Below, piece after piece: positions 41,785 through 53,149 of a stretch of 64,000 nucleotides of DNA (position 1 is the stretch's first letter; each line of letters opens with the position of its first letter). Made by a program: the position numbers and the translations under genes. The DNA lies in contig NZ_BSEJ01000001.1 of NCBI RefSeq assembly GCF_027921765.1, forward strand, positions 553,478 to 617,477, read 5' to 3'. The notes beneath the pieces were generated by a model, which worked only from the letters and a program-made list of their open reading frames with translations, did no database searches and had not been told where the DNA came from. Source of the stretch: Microbacterium barkeri. Its GTDB lineage: Bacteria; Actinomycetota; Actinomycetes; Actinomycetales; Microbacteriaceae.

Positions 41785-42923
41785 CCGGCCTTCCCGCCGA
41801 GGTCGTCGACGCGGTCCGCTCGGCCGTCGGCGCCGTCAGCGACCCCGAGCTGCGGCGGCCGCTCGCCGACCTCGACATGGTGCGCGACGTGCGTGCCGAC
41901 GGCGATGCCGTGCGCGTCGAGATCGACCTCACGATCGTCGGATGCCCCGCGGCCGACCGCATCGAGCGCGACGTGCGGCGGGCGGCCGAGAGCGCAGCGC
42001 AGGGCGCCGCCATCGTGCTCGAGATCGGCGTGATGTCGCCCGCCCAGCGCAAGGCCCTCACGGAGCGTCTGCGCGGCGGAGCGGCCCGCGTCATGCCGTT
42101 CGGCCCCGACTCGCTCACGCGCGTGATCGCCGTGACGAGCGGCAAGGGCGGCGTCGGCAAGTCGACCGTCACGGCCAACCTCGCGGTGGCTCTCGCCGCC
42201 CGCGGGCTCAAGGTCGGCCTGATCGACGCCGATGTGCACGGCTTCTCGATCCCCGCGCTCCTGGGGCTCGTCGAGGGCGGCGTCGCGCCGTCCCCCACCC
42301 AGGTGGGCGACCTCATCCTGCCGCCCGTCGCGCACGGCGTGAAGGCGATCTCGATCGGGATGTTCCTGCGCAGCGGCGAGGAGGTCGTCGCGTGGCGGGG
42401 GCCCATGCTCCACCGCACGGTGCAGCAGTTCCTCACCGACGTTTTCTTCGGCGACCTCGACGTCCTCCTCATCGACATGCCGCCCGGCACGGGCGACATC
42501 GCGATCTCGGTGGGCCAGCTGCTCCCCCACGCCGACGTCCTCGTCGTGACGACGCCGCAGGCCGCGGCCTCCGACGTCGCCGTGCGCAGCGGCCTCGTCG
42601 CACGGCAGACCGGGCAGCGGGTGATCGGCGTGATCGAGAACATGGCCGCCCTGGCCCTGCCCGACGGAACGTCGCTCGCGCTCTTCGGCGAAGGCGGCGG
42701 CGCCGCGGTGGCCGCGGCGCTGTCGGCAGATGGGCACGAGGTGCCGCTGCTCGCGTCGGTGCCGCTCAGCCCCGCCCTGCGCGCGGGCGGCGATGCCGGC
42801 GACCCGGTCGTGGTGTCGCACCCCGAGGATCCCGCGGCGCACGCGATCGCAGAGGTCGCTGCCCGCCTCGCGGCCGAGCCGCGCCGCCTCGCGGGGCGGA
42901 AGCTGCCGGTCTCGCTGGCCTGA
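41781..42923 (+). CDS. Mrp/NBP35-type P-loop ATPase (iron-sulfur carrier family)
   Basis: A 380-residue protein. An N-terminal MIP18-like domain (1-100) precedes a deviant Walker A SGKGGVGKST, then GLIDADVHGFSIP, DMPPGTGDIAIS and TTPQAAASDVAVR. The region that carries a CxxC motif in proteobacterial Mrp reads ENMAALALPDGTSLALFG, without cysteines, as I recall for actinobacterial Mrp. Members bind and transfer Fe-S clusters. It is coupled by ATGA to the DUF1003 gene and its stop is 6 nt from the tatB stop. Confidence 0.92.
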   Translation: MTGLPAEVVDAVRSAVGAVSDPELRRPLADLDMVRDVRADGDAVRVEIDLTIVGCPAADRIERDVRRAAESAAQGAAIVLEIGVMSPAQRKALTERLRGGAARVMPFGPDSLTRVIAVTSGKGGVGKSTVTANLAVALAARGLKVGLIDADVHGFSIPALLGLVEGGVAPSPTQVGDLILPPVAHGVKAISIGMFLRSGEEVVAWRGPMLHRTVQQFLTDVFFGDLDVLLIDMPPGTGDIAISVGQLLPHADVLVVTTPQAAASDVAVRSGLVARQTGQRVIGVIENMAALALPDGTSLALFGEGGGAAVAAALSADGHEVPLLASVPLSPALRAGGDAGDPVVVSHPEDPAAHAIAEVAARLAAEPRRLAGRKLPVSLA

Positions 42924-42929
42924 CGCGGG

Positions 42930-43325
42930 TCAGGTCGCCTCGGAGTCGAACGGGGGCGGCGTCTCCGCCGTGAAGGTGCGGCGCGCGAGCGGCGTCGTCC
43001 GCGGCTGCCGGACGGGCGCCTGCGGAGCCGACGACGCGGATGGTGCGGGTGACGCCGGCGCGACGGGCGCGTCCTCGAGGAGGGCCTCGCGGATGATCCG
43101 GCGCGGGTCGTACTGCCGCGGGTCGAGCTTGCGCCAGTCGACGTCGTCGAGCTCGTCGCCCATCTCCTCCTTCATGCGCGTGCGCGCCCCCTGCACCCAC
43201 TCGCGGGTGCGGCGCGTGAACTGCGCGAGGGTCTCGGCGTAGCGCGGAAGGCGCTCGGGCCCGATGATGAGCGCCGCGATGACGCCGATCAGCATCACCT
43301 TCTCGATCGTCAGGCCGAAGAACAT
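42930..43325 (-). CDS. tatB: Twin-arginine translocase subunit TatB
   Basis: A 131-residue protein with the TatA/B layout: a very short N-terminus, one membrane segment (IEKVMLIGVIAALIIGP), the hinge GPERLPRYAE, then an amphipathic helix (ETLAQFTRRTREWVQGART) and a long charged Pro/Ala tail. The Glu in the membrane segment and the longer amphipathic region favour TatB over TatA. It would work with TatC and TatA encoded elsewhere to export folded proteins. ATG 43325 is 6 nt after TACCCT. Confidence 0.9.
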   Translation of the reverse strand: MFFGLTIEKVMLIGVIAALIIGPERLPRYAETLAQFTRRTREWVQGARTRMKEEMGDELDDVDWRKLDPRQYDPRRIIREALLEDAPVAPASPAPSASSAPQAPVRQPRTTPLARRTFTAETPPPFDSEAT

Positions 43326-43331
43326 GATCTC

Positions 43332-43337
43332 AGGGTA
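43332..43337 (-). promoter_or_regulatory. -10 box, leaderless promoter of tatB
   Basis: TACCCT on the minus strand, 6-nt spacer to ATG 43325. Confidence 0.58.
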
Positions 43338-43375
43338 CCGGGCCTCGTCGTGCGGTCCCGGCAGGGGCGGCGGCT

Positions 43376-43381
43376 TAGGCT
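43376..43381 (+). promoter_or_regulatory. -10 box of O-methyltransferase gene
   Basis: TAGGCT with a short leader carrying AGGAGG (43394-43399), five bases before ATG 43405. Divergent from the tatB promoter. Confidence 0.6.
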
Positions 43382-43404
43382 GGAGAGATCGTCAGGAGGA
43401 ACCC

Positions 43405-44040
43405 ATGAGCGAACTGGACGCCGTCGCGCGCTTCGCCCGAGAGACCGTCGTCGAACCCGATCACATCGCTCGCGCCCGTCAGCACGCCCTCGAGCTCGGC
43501 GCCGCTCCGATCAGTCCCTCGATCGGAGCGCAGTGCGCCATCATCGCGGCCGCCACGGGCGCCCGGTCGATCATCGAGATCGGCACCGGGGCCGGCGTGT
43601 CCGCCCTGTGGCTCCTGCACGGCGCCCCGCACGCGACCCTGACCACGATCGACAGCGAGCCCGAGCACCTCTCCGCCGCGCGCACCGCCTTCCAGAGCGC
43701 GCGGCTCCCCGTCGCCCGCACGCGCCTCATCACGGGGCGGGCGGCCGATGTCCTGCCCCGTATGAACGATGCGGCATACGACATCGTCCTCATCGACGCC
43801 GACGCGAAGGGCGTCATCGACTACGTCGAGCACGGCCTGCGCCTCGCCCGACCGGGCGGGACCGTGCTCGTGCCGCGCGTGCTCCACGGCGGCAGGGTCG
43901 CCGACCCCGTGCAGCGCGACGAGATCACGCGCACGTACCGCACGCTCCTCCAGGAGACGCAGGCGTCGAATGCCGTGATCGCCGCCCTCTCGACCGTGAA
44001 CGAGGGCCTCCTGCAGCTGCACGTCTCACCTCGCCTCTGA
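43405..44040 (+). CDS. SAM-dependent O-methyltransferase (Rv1220c-like)
   Basis: A 211-residue class I methyltransferase of the catechol/caffeoyl-CoA O-methyltransferase group. SIIEIGTGAGVSALWLL is the SAM loop, TTIDSEPEHLSAAR the acidic residue for the ribose, VLIDADAKGVIDYVEH motif post II, and RLARPGGTVLVPRVLHGGRV the C-terminal motif. Substrate unknown. A strong ribosome site precedes it. In mycobacteria the homologue sits next to sigE; here it is directly divergent from tatB. Confidence 0.9.
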   Translation: MSELDAVARFARETVVEPDHIARARQHALELGAAPISPSIGAQCAIIAAATGARSIIEIGTGAGVSALWLLHGAPHATLTTIDSEPEHLSAARTAFQSARLPVARTRLITGRAADVLPRMNDAAYDIVLIDADAKGVIDYVEHGLRLARPGGTVLVPRVLHGGRVADPVQRDEITRTYRTLLQETQASNAVIAALSTVNEGLLQLHVSPRL

Positions 44041-44057
44041 CGCGTCCGCACATGAGA

Positions 44058-44101
44058 AGAGCGGATGGCCGGAGTCGTTCCCGACTCCGACCATCCGCTC
44101 T
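44058..44101. terminator. Bidirectional hairpin between O-methyltransferase and DUF3117 genes
   Basis: An 11-bp outer stem (44058-44068 with 44091-44101) plus an 8-bp inner stem (44070-44077 with 44082-44089) across one mismatch, with a 4-nt loop. It lies between two convergent stops at 44040 and 44118. Confidence 0.75.
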
Positions 44102-44117
44102 GTGACGGTCGTGATCG

Positions 44118-44288
44118 CTAGGCGTTCACGACGTCGCCCAGGACGCCGTACAGCTCCCGAGCCTCCTCGTCATTGACGGAGACGACCAGGCGCCCGCCCC
44201 CCTCGAGCGGCACGCGCACGATGATGAGGCGCCCCTCCTTCACGGCCTCCATGGGTCCGTCTCCGGTTCTCGGCTTCATCGCTGCCAT
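44118..44288 (-). CDS. DUF3117 domain-containing protein (Rv1211-like)
   Basis: A 56-residue protein, full length for this actinobacterial family. MAAMKPRTGDGPMEAVKEGR and VRVPLEGGGRLVVSVNDEEA are the conserved segments; function unknown. ATG 44288 has GGAAAGG 8 nt upstream, a strong ribosome site. A longer frame reading through upstream is spurious. The family name is from memory, but the match is close over the whole length. Confidence 0.92.
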   Translation of the reverse strand: MAAMKPRTGDGPMEAVKEGRLIIVRVPLEGGGRLVVSVNDEEARELYGVLGDVVNA

Positions 44289-44320
44289 CGCGGCATCCTT
44301 TCCGTTGTGGTCAGATGTCC

Positions 44321-44326
44321 AGTTTA
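44321..44326 (-). promoter_or_regulatory. -10 box of DUF3117 gene
   Basis: TAAACT on the minus strand, leader about 26 nt with GGAAAGG. One of the few AT-rich -10 boxes here, suggesting strong expression. Confidence 0.5.
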
Positions 44327-44383
44327 TCGGTCGACTGCACGCCCACCGACACGCGAGACGCGCGATGTCGCGCGCAGATCGCG

Positions 44384-45610
44384 TCACGGGATGAGCCAGA
44401 AGGTGTTCCCGAGGCCGTACATGCCGTGGATCCAGGCCCACTGCCCCGCGAGGCAGAGCGCGAGGGAGGCGAACCGGTACCCGCGGCCGCGCGGAACCGC
44501 CAGCGCCGCGCAGGCGAGCGGTGCAAGCGGCAGGAGCAGGCGGAAGACGCTCGACTGCGGGAAGAACACCGCGAGGAGGTAGACGAGGTAGCTGAGCGCC
44601 CACAGCTGCAGCTCGCCGCCCGCGCGGCGCGCCTGCGGCGCGAGCAGGATGGCCGCGACGGCGCCCACGACGAGGACGACGAGCAGGGCGTAGCCGGCCC
44701 AGGTCGGAATCCCCCAGATGCCCGCCCACACGGCCGCGGCCTGCGGCCACCCCTCGAACGGGATGAACCCGCCGGAGTCCCCCGTCCACGACCGTCGCCA
44801 CGCGAGCTCGGTCGCGAGGTACGCGCCAGGGTCGCCCGTCACGACGCCCGCGATGTGCTGCCAGGAGAAGCCGACCGCGGTCGCGATCGCCCCCAGCGCG
44901 ATGATGTGCACGACCTCCCAGCGCGTCGGTCCCCCGAGCGTGCGCCGCCGCGCGGGCGCGAGTCGCCAGAGTCCGTAGAGGCCGAGGAACAGCGCGAAGG
45001 CGAGGACGCCGGGGCGCGTGAACCCCATCAGCGGCACGAGCAGGTACAGGCCGCGCCACCGCCGCCGGACGACGCACAGCAGCGAGGCGATGAGGAGGAG
45101 GAGGAACAGCGACTCGGCGTAGCCGACCTGGAACAGCGCGGCGAGCGGGCCGGAGGCGAGCAGGACGACGCCCCACATCGCCTGGTCCTCGTCGAGGCGC
45201 TCCCTGAGGAGCGCGTGGAGCGCGACGCACGCGCCGTATCCCGCGGCGAGCGAGACGAGGAGGGCGCCCACCCACCAGGCTCCCGCCCCGAAGACGTTCC
45301 CGGCCAGGCGCGCGAGGTGGGCGTAGACCGGCATGAACGCCCACGCGTTCTGCGCGACCTCGCCGGTCTCGGTGAGCGGCAGCTCCGCCGGGTAGCCGCT
45401 CACGGCGACCGTCCAGTACCACTGGGCGTCCCATCCGAGGATGTAGTCGACGAGCGTCGGGTCGGGCCCGTGCCGCGAGGAGGACGGAGACTGCTGCGCC
45501 GTCAGCAGCATGAGCGCCGTCGTCACGAGCCGCGCCGCGAGATAGACCGCGGCCACCCGCGCGGGTGCGGGCCATGCGCGCCAGCCTGCCGCGGGGGCGG
45601 TCTCGGTCAC
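44384..45610 (-). CDS. PIG-V-like mannosyltransferase family membrane protein
   Basis: A 408-residue protein with about ten membrane segments. The first extracytoplasmic loop carries WDAQWYWTVAVSGYP, like the WDGxWY..GY signature of PIG-V type mannosyltransferases that use polyprenyl-phosphate mannose; PVYAHLARL, GYAESLFLLL and GFTRPGV are further conserved spots. Substrate unknown; protein or lipid glycosylation is plausible. GTG 45610 overlaps the dapE stop by 4 bp and is preferred; ATG 45625, inside dapE, is the alternative. Confidence 0.8.
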   Translation of the reverse strand: MTETAPAAGWRAWPAPARVAAVYLAARLVTTALMLLTAQQSPSSSRHGPDPTLVDYILGWDAQWYWTVAVSGYPAELPLTETGEVAQNAWAFMPVYAHLARLAGNVFGAGAWWVGALLVSLAAGYGACVALHALLRERLDEDQAMWGVVLLASGPLAALFQVGYAESLFLLLLIASLLCVVRRRWRGLYLLVPLMGFTRPGVLAFALFLGLYGLWRLAPARRRTLGGPTRWEVVHIIALGAIATAVGFSWQHIAGVVTGDPGAYLATELAWRRSWTGDSGGFIPFEGWPQAAAVWAGIWGIPTWAGYALLVVLVVGAVAAILLAPQARRAGGELQLWALSYLVYLLAVFFPQSSVFRLLLPLAPLACAALAVPRGRGYRFASLALCLAGQWAWIHGMYGLGNTFWLIP

Positions 45611-46683
45611 CCCGCTGTGAGCCATGCGCGCAGGCTCCGCTCGCAGCTCTCGATCTGGGCGACCGCGACGCGCTCCTCGTCGTGGTGCGCGAGGCTCGGG
45701 TCGCCCGGCCCGTAGTTGACCGCGGGCACCCCGAGCGCCGAGAAGCGAGCCACGTCGGTCCATCCGTACTTCGGCTGCGGGACCGCGCCCACCGCCCGCA
45801 CGAAGTCCTGGGCGATCGGCGAGTCGAGCCCGGGGCGCGCGCCCTGCGCGAGGTCGGTCACCTCGACCTCGAAGCCGTCGAAGACCTCGCGCACGTGATC
45901 GGCGGCCTCGGCGCCGGATCGGCTCGGCGCGAACCGGAAGTTGACCTCGACCTCGCACAGATCGGGGATGACGTTGCCCGCGACTCCGCCCGAGACGCGC
46001 ACCGCGTTCAGGCCCTCGCGGTAGGCGAGGCCGTCGACGACGATCTCCTGGGGCTCGTACGCCGCGAGGCGGGCGAGCACGGGCGCCGCGGCGTGGATCG
46101 CGTTGACGCCCATCCACGCGCGTGCGGAGTGCGAGCGCCGGCCGTGCGTGCGGACGACCGCCCGGAGCGTCCCGTTGCAGCCGCCCTCCACCTGCCCGTT
46201 GGACGGCTCTCCGAGGATCGCGAAGTCGCCCTCGAAGAGATCGGGCCGAGTCGCGGCGAGGCGAGTGAGCCCGCTGCGCGACGCCTCCACCTCCTCGTGG
46301 TCGTACCAGATCCACGTGATGTCGACGACCGGGTCCGACAGCTCGGCGGCGAGCTTCAGCTGCACCGCCGTGCCCGCCTTCATGTCCACCGTCCCCCGCC
46401 CCCAGATGAAGGGCTCGCCGTCGATCTCGATGTCGCGCGTGGGGAGGTTGCCGTTGAGCGGGACGGTGTCGATGTGCCCCGCGATCACGACGCGCTGCGC
46501 GCGCCCGAGCGCCGTGCGCGCGACGATCGTGTCGCCGTCGCGATGCACCTCGAGGTGCGGGAGCGGGCGGATGGCCGCCTCGATCGCGTCGGCGAGCATG
46601 CGCTCGTCGTCGGAGACGCTCGGGATGTCGCAGATCGCGCGGGTGATGTCGGCGGCGGACAGGGACAGGTCGAGCGTCGGCAT
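45607..46683 (-). CDS. dapE: Succinyl-diaminopimelate desuccinylase DapE
   Basis: A 358-residue M20-family metalloenzyme that releases LL-diaminopimelate from its N-succinyl form for lysine and peptidoglycan synthesis. Metal ligands: AGHIDTVP (His), [10 protein letters not shown] (Asp), YDHEEVEA (Glu-Glu) and LAHHDEERV (His). The lid domain segment [17 protein letters not shown] dimerises and completes the site. The gene is divergent from dapD across 79 bp. ATG 46683 follows TAGACT by 7 nt; the longer frame would run into dapD's promoter. Confidence 0.94.
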   Translation of the reverse strand: MPTLDLSLSAADITRAICDIPSVSDDERMLADAIEAAIRPLPHLEVHRDGDTIVARTALGRAQRVVIAGHIDTVPLNGNLPTRDIEIDGEPFIWGRGTVDMKAGTAVQLKLAAELSDPVVDITWIWYDHEEVEASRSGLTRLAATRPDLFEGDFAILGEPSNGQVEGGCNGTLRAVVRTHGRRSHSARAWMGVNAIHAAAPVLARLAAYEPQEIVVDGLAYREGLNAVRVSGGVAGNVIPDLCEVEVNFRFAPSRSGAEAADHVREVFDGFEVEVTDLAQGARPGLDSPIAQDFVRAVGAVPQPKYGWTDVARFSALGVPAVNYGPGDPSLAHHDEERVAVAQIESCERSLRAWLTAG

Positions 46684-46690
46684 GCCGTCG

Positions 46691-46696
46691 AGTCTA
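46691..46696 (-). promoter_or_regulatory. -10 box, leaderless promoter of dapE
   Basis: TAGACT on the minus strand, 7-nt spacer to ATG 46683. Confidence 0.6.
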
Positions 46697-46749
46697 TCGA
46701 GCGCGTCCGCGCGGCCCTTGGTCCGGGGAGGCCGGTCCCGCTCGCCCGA

Positions 46750-46755
46750 TAGCCT
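46750..46755 (+). promoter_or_regulatory. -10 box, leaderless promoter of dapD
   Basis: TAGCCT, 7-nt spacer to ATG 46763; divergent from the dapE promoter 53 bp away. Confidence 0.6.
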
Positions 46756-46762
46756 GGTGTGC

Positions 46763-47716
46763 ATGAGCGATGAACGAAAGGTCTGGGGCGTCGGCCTCGC
46801 GACCACCGCCGGCGATGGCACGGTTCTGGACACCTGGTACGGCGCGCTGGGCACGGGCGCGGCCGACGAGGCCGCGGTCGCGACCGCCCTCGAGCGCGTG
46901 GCCGCCTCGGCGGGCCCCGACGAGCGCCGCAACGTGACCGTCGACGCCGTGCGCGTCGAGATCGACCTCGACGAGGCGCCCGCGTCCACATCGGACGCGT
47001 ACCTCCGCCTGCACGCCCTCTCTCACCGCCTCGTGAAGCCCAACGAGCTGAACCTCGACGGGATCTTCGCGCACCTCCCGAACGTCGCATGGACGACCGC
47101 GGGCCCCATGCATCCCGACGACCTTGCCCGGCTGCGTCCCGCGCTCCAGCGCGCGGCCATCCAGGTGCAGTCCCTCGACAAGTTCCCGCGTCTGACCGAC
47201 TACGTCCTCCCGCCCGGCGTGCGCATCGCGGACACCTCGCGCGTGCGCCTCGGGGCCCACCTGTCGCCGGGGACGACGGTGATGCACGAGGGATTCGTGA
47301 ACTTCAACGCCGGCACGCTCGGCGCCTCGATGGTGGAGGGCCGCATCTCCCAGGGTGTCGTGGTCGGCGACGGCAGCGACGTCGGCGGCGGCTCCTCGAT
47401 CATGGGGACGCTGTCGGGCGGAGGCACGCACCGCGTGTCGATCGGCCGGCGCACCCTGCTCGGCGCGAACGCCGGCATCGGCATCTCGCTCGGCGACGAC
47501 TGCGTCGTCGAGGCGGGCCTCTACGTCACGGCGGGCACGAAGGTGCTGCTCGTCGACGAGCCGCCCGCCGCCGACGGCACGCCCCGTGTCGTGAAGGCCG
47601 CGACGCTGCACGGAGCCGACGGCATCCTCTTCCTCCGGAACTCGACGACCGGGGCGATCGAGGCCCGACGTCGCAAGGGCGTCGGCGTGACGCTCAACGA
47701 GGCCCTGCACGCCTGA
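46763..47716 (+). CDS. dapD: Tetrahydrodipicolinate N-succinyltransferase DapD
   Basis: A 317-residue enzyme transferring succinate from succinyl-CoA to tetrahydrodipicolinate. Its N-terminal domain ([20 protein letters not shown], then [16 protein letters not shown]) is the actinobacterial type, and the left-handed beta-helix runs through [35 protein letters not shown] and [14 protein letters not shown]. It acts just before DapC and DapE, both encoded nearby. A 24-bp perfect hairpin follows the stop. Confidence 0.95.
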   Translation: MSDERKVWGVGLATTAGDGTVLDTWYGALGTGAADEAAVATALERVAASAGPDERRNVTVDAVRVEIDLDEAPASTSDAYLRLHALSHRLVKPNELNLDGIFAHLPNVAWTTAGPMHPDDLARLRPALQRAAIQVQSLDKFPRLTDYVLPPGVRIADTSRVRLGAHLSPGTTVMHEGFVNFNAGTLGASMVEGRISQGVVVGDGSDVGGGSSIMGTLSGGGTHRVSIGRRTLLGANAGIGISLGDDCVVEAGLYVTAGTKVLLVDEPPAADGTPRVVKAATLHGADGILFLRNSTTGAIEARRRKGVGVTLNEALHA

Positions 47717-47730
47717 GCGGGGCCTCGCCG

Positions 47731-47782
47731 GAACGCGAAGAGGGCCGGACGTCACACGACGTCCGGCCCTCTTCGCGTTCCG
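47731..47782. terminator. Bidirectional terminator: 24-bp perfect hairpin between dapD and gltA
   Basis: Left arm 47731-47754 and right arm 47759-47782 are fully complementary, with a 4-nt loop. The right arm touches the gltA stop codon. Purine-rich GAAGAG in one arm becomes CTCTTC in the other, giving a pyrimidine run at each 3' side. Confidence 0.88.
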
Positions 47783-49078
<1,296 letters not shown>

Positions 49079-49199
49079 AGCGCCTCCTGGCGGATCGTCT
49101 TCGCGACTTCTTCGGTCGCCTTGGATCTCGGTCGGCCGCCGGTCAGGCGGCACGGCACATGCCCGGTCGAGTGCGCGAGCCCTGTGCTTCTACAGCCTA
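49079..49199 (-). promoter_or_regulatory. Promoter and long 5' leader of gltA
   Basis: TAGGCT at 49194-49199 (minus strand) is the nearest -10 box, giving a leader of about 108 nt with AGGAGG near its end. Short GC inverted repeats occur around 49132-49155. No known riboswitch was recognised. Confidence 0.42.
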
Positions 49200-49258
49200 T
49201 CGGTCGTCCCGCCTACCTGTGAAAACTCCCAAACGGCCGGGCGATGCGTGGAGGATTC

Positions 49259-50371
49259 CTACGAAGACGCGCCCGCGAGACGATGCGCCGCGGCGGCGAT
49301 GCGCTCGTCGCTCGCCGTGAGCGAGAACCGCACGTGCTGCGGGAAGTGCGGGCCGTAGAAGACGCCGGGGCCCGCGAGGATGCCGAGATCCGCGAGCCGG
49401 CCGATCGACTCCCACGCGTCGCGCCCCTCGGTCGCCCAGAGGTAGAGCCCGGCCTCGCTGCGGTCGATCCGGAAGCCGGCCGCCTCGACGGCGGGGCGGA
49501 GGATGTCGCGACGGGAGCGGTAGCGCGCCTTCTGCTCCTCGACGTGCGCGTCGTCGCGGAGCGCGACGGCCATCGCGTGCTGCACGGGCGCGGGCGGCAT
49601 CAGCCCGAGGTGCTTGCGCGCGGTGAGGAGCTCGCCCACGATGCGCCCGCACCCGGCGATGAAGGCCGCGCGGTAGCCGGCGAGGTTCGACTGCTTGCTC
49701 AGCGAGTACACGCTGAGCAGACCGGCGCGGCTGCCGCCCGTGACCCGGGGGTCGAGGACCGACGGCACGGGCTCGCTCGCCCACGGGCCGTCCCAGCCGA
49801 GCTCGGCGTAGCACTCGTCGCTCGCGAGCACGGCGCCGATCTCGCGGGCGCGGCGCACGGCGGCCGCGAGCTCGTCCACGGTCCACGTGCGCCCGTCGGG
49901 GTTGCCCGGGGTGTTGATCCAGATGAGCTTCGCGCCCTCCGGCCATTCGGCGGGGTCGTCGACGGCGACCGGCGTCGCGTTCGCGACGCGCGCGCCGACC
50001 TCGTACGTCGGGTACGCGGCGCGCGGATGCACGACGATGTCGCCCTCGCCGAGGCCGAGCAGCGTCGGCAGGAGCGCCACGAGCTCCTTCGACCCGATCG
50101 TCGGCAGGACGTTGCGGGGTGCGAGGTCGGGCACGCCGCGGCGGCGCGCGTACCACTCGACGATCGCCTCGCGCAGCGCGGGGGTGCCCACGGTCTGCGG
50201 GTACGCGTGCGCATCGGTGGCCTCCGCGAGCGCGTCGCGGACGATCGCGGGGGTCGGGTCGACGGGCGAGCCGATCGAGAGGTCGACGAGCCCGTCGGGG
50301 TGAGCGGCAGCCCGCTCACGATACGGGACCACGGCGTCCCAGGGGTAGTCGTCGAGGTCGCGGACGCCCAT
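49259..50371 (-). CDS. dapC: Succinyldiaminopimelate transaminase DapC
   Basis: A 370-residue class I/II aminotransferase. DLDDYPWDAVVPYRERA is the typical actinobacterial DapC opening; PTIGSKELVALLP, INTPGNPDGR, SDECYAELGW and the PLP lysine in SLSKQSNLAGYR follow, with FSLTA near the C-terminus. It converts N-succinyl-2-amino-6-ketopimelate to succinyl-diaminopimelate, between DapD and DapE. ATG 50371 lies 4 nt after the fdxA stop, so the two are one operon, a very common actinobacterial arrangement. Confidence 0.94.
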   Translation of the reverse strand: MGVRDLDDYPWDAVVPYRERAAAHPDGLVDLSIGSPVDPTPAIVRDALAEATDAHAYPQTVGTPALREAIVEWYARRRGVPDLAPRNVLPTIGSKELVALLPTLLGLGEGDIVVHPRAAYPTYEVGARVANATPVAVDDPAEWPEGAKLIWINTPGNPDGRTWTVDELAAAVRRAREIGAVLASDECYAELGWDGPWASEPVPSVLDPRVTGGSRAGLLSVYSLSKQSNLAGYRAAFIAGCGRIVGELLTARKHLGLMPPAPVQHAMAVALRDDAHVEEQKARYRSRRDILRPAVEAAGFRIDRSEAGLYLWATEGRDAWESIGRLADLGILAGPGVFYGPHFPQHVRFSLTASDERIAAAAHRLAGASS

Positions 50372-50375
50372 CCGC

Positions 50376-50696
50376 TTACTCGCCCTGGGGCGGGAGGGCG
50401 GCGATGAGCGGGTGGTCCTTCTCGATCACGCCGACCTTCGACGCGCCACCGGGCGAGCCGATGTCGTCGAAGAACTCCACGTTCGCCTTGTAGTAGTCCT
50501 GCCACTCATCGGGCAGGTCGTCCTCGTAGTAGATCGCCTCCACCGGGCACACCGGCTCGCACGCACCGCAGTCGACGCACTCATCCGGATGGATGTACAG
50601 CGACCGCTCGCCCTCGTAGATGCAGTCGACCGGGCACTCATCGATGCAGGCGCGGTCCTTGACGTCCACGCAGGGAAGGGCGATCACGTAAGTCAC
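50376..50696 (-). CDS. fdxA: Seven-iron type ferredoxin FdxA
   Basis: A 106-residue cytosolic electron carrier. The cysteine pattern [18 protein letters not shown] and [15 protein letters not shown] matches a [3Fe-4S]/[4Fe-4S] ferredoxin with an actinobacterial C-terminal extension ([20 protein letters not shown]). It heads an operon with dapC. GTG 50696 lies 7 nt after TAGGAT. Confidence 0.95.
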   Translation of the reverse strand: MTYVIALPCVDVKDRACIDECPVDCIYEGERSLYIHPDECVDCGACEPVCPVEAIYYEDDLPDEWQDYYKANVEFFDDIGSPGGASKVGVIEKDHPLIAALPPQGE

Positions 50697-50703
50697 GCCC
50701 TCA

Positions 50704-50709
50704 ATCCTA
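50704..50709 (-). promoter_or_regulatory. -10 box, leaderless promoter of fdxA-dapC
   Basis: TAGGAT on the minus strand, 7-nt spacer to GTG 50696. Confidence 0.62.
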
Positions 50710-50743
50710 CGCGCGCGCGAGGCCCGTCGCCCGGAAGGCGAGC

Positions 50744-51142
50744 CTAAGCCGAGCCGGACGCCATCCGGCGCAGCTTCGCCATGTCGGGCCACGCGACAGC
50801 GACGAGGACGATCCCGGCGAGGAGGAAGGTCCACACATAGCCGAAGGGGAACTCCCCCTCCGCCGGCATCGGGACGACGACGGAGCCGCCGGGGCCTCGC
50901 CCCGAGTAGATCGTGAGCGCTCCGAGCATGCCGATGCCCGCCGCGAGAGCCGACCACCGATCATCCGTCAGGAGCCGCAACGACGTGAGCAGCCCGCTGC
51001 ACGCGATCGCGGCCAGCACCATCCCGACGGGCACGGCGCCCCACGTGAAGGAATGGGCGATCGTGCTCGCGACGCCGAACACCGCGCCCGCGCAGAGCGC
51101 GACGAGCCACGTGACGACGTGCGCGAGACGATCGCCCCTCAT
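50744..51142 (-). CDS. Small membrane protein, possibly DUF6113 family
   Basis: A 132-residue protein with four hydrophobic segments (about 8-28, 36-54, 64-78, 98-118) and a glycine-rich loop [22 protein letters not shown] between the last two. The position between typA and fdxA is where actinobacteria often have a DUF6113 gene, but the family call is from memory. ATG 51142 comes 2 nt after the typA stop, so it is co-transcribed with typA. Confidence 0.7.
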   Translation of the reverse strand: MRGDRLAHVVTWLVALCAGAVFGVASTIAHSFTWGAVPVGMVLAAIACSGLLTSLRLLTDDRWSALAAGIGMLGALTIYSGRGPGGSVVVPMPAEGEFPFGYVWTFLLAGIVLVAVAWPDMAKLRRMASGSA

Positions 51143-51144
51143 GC

Positions 51145-53049
<1,905 letters not shown>

Positions 53050-53149
53050 GAAGGGATCCTTCTGATGTGGGGGTTCCGCCCCGAAAGCGGGGCGTTCCAT
53101 CCTATAGCGCGCTCGCGAGCGGGCGCTCAGGCTGCTCGGAGGCGGCCGG

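Noticed and set aside
44384..46315. Single long gene covering the PIG-V-like and dapE regions
   Set aside because: The upstream part of the frame is antisense-free but out of frame with dapE, which has all M20 motifs; the membrane protein begins at the dapE stop.
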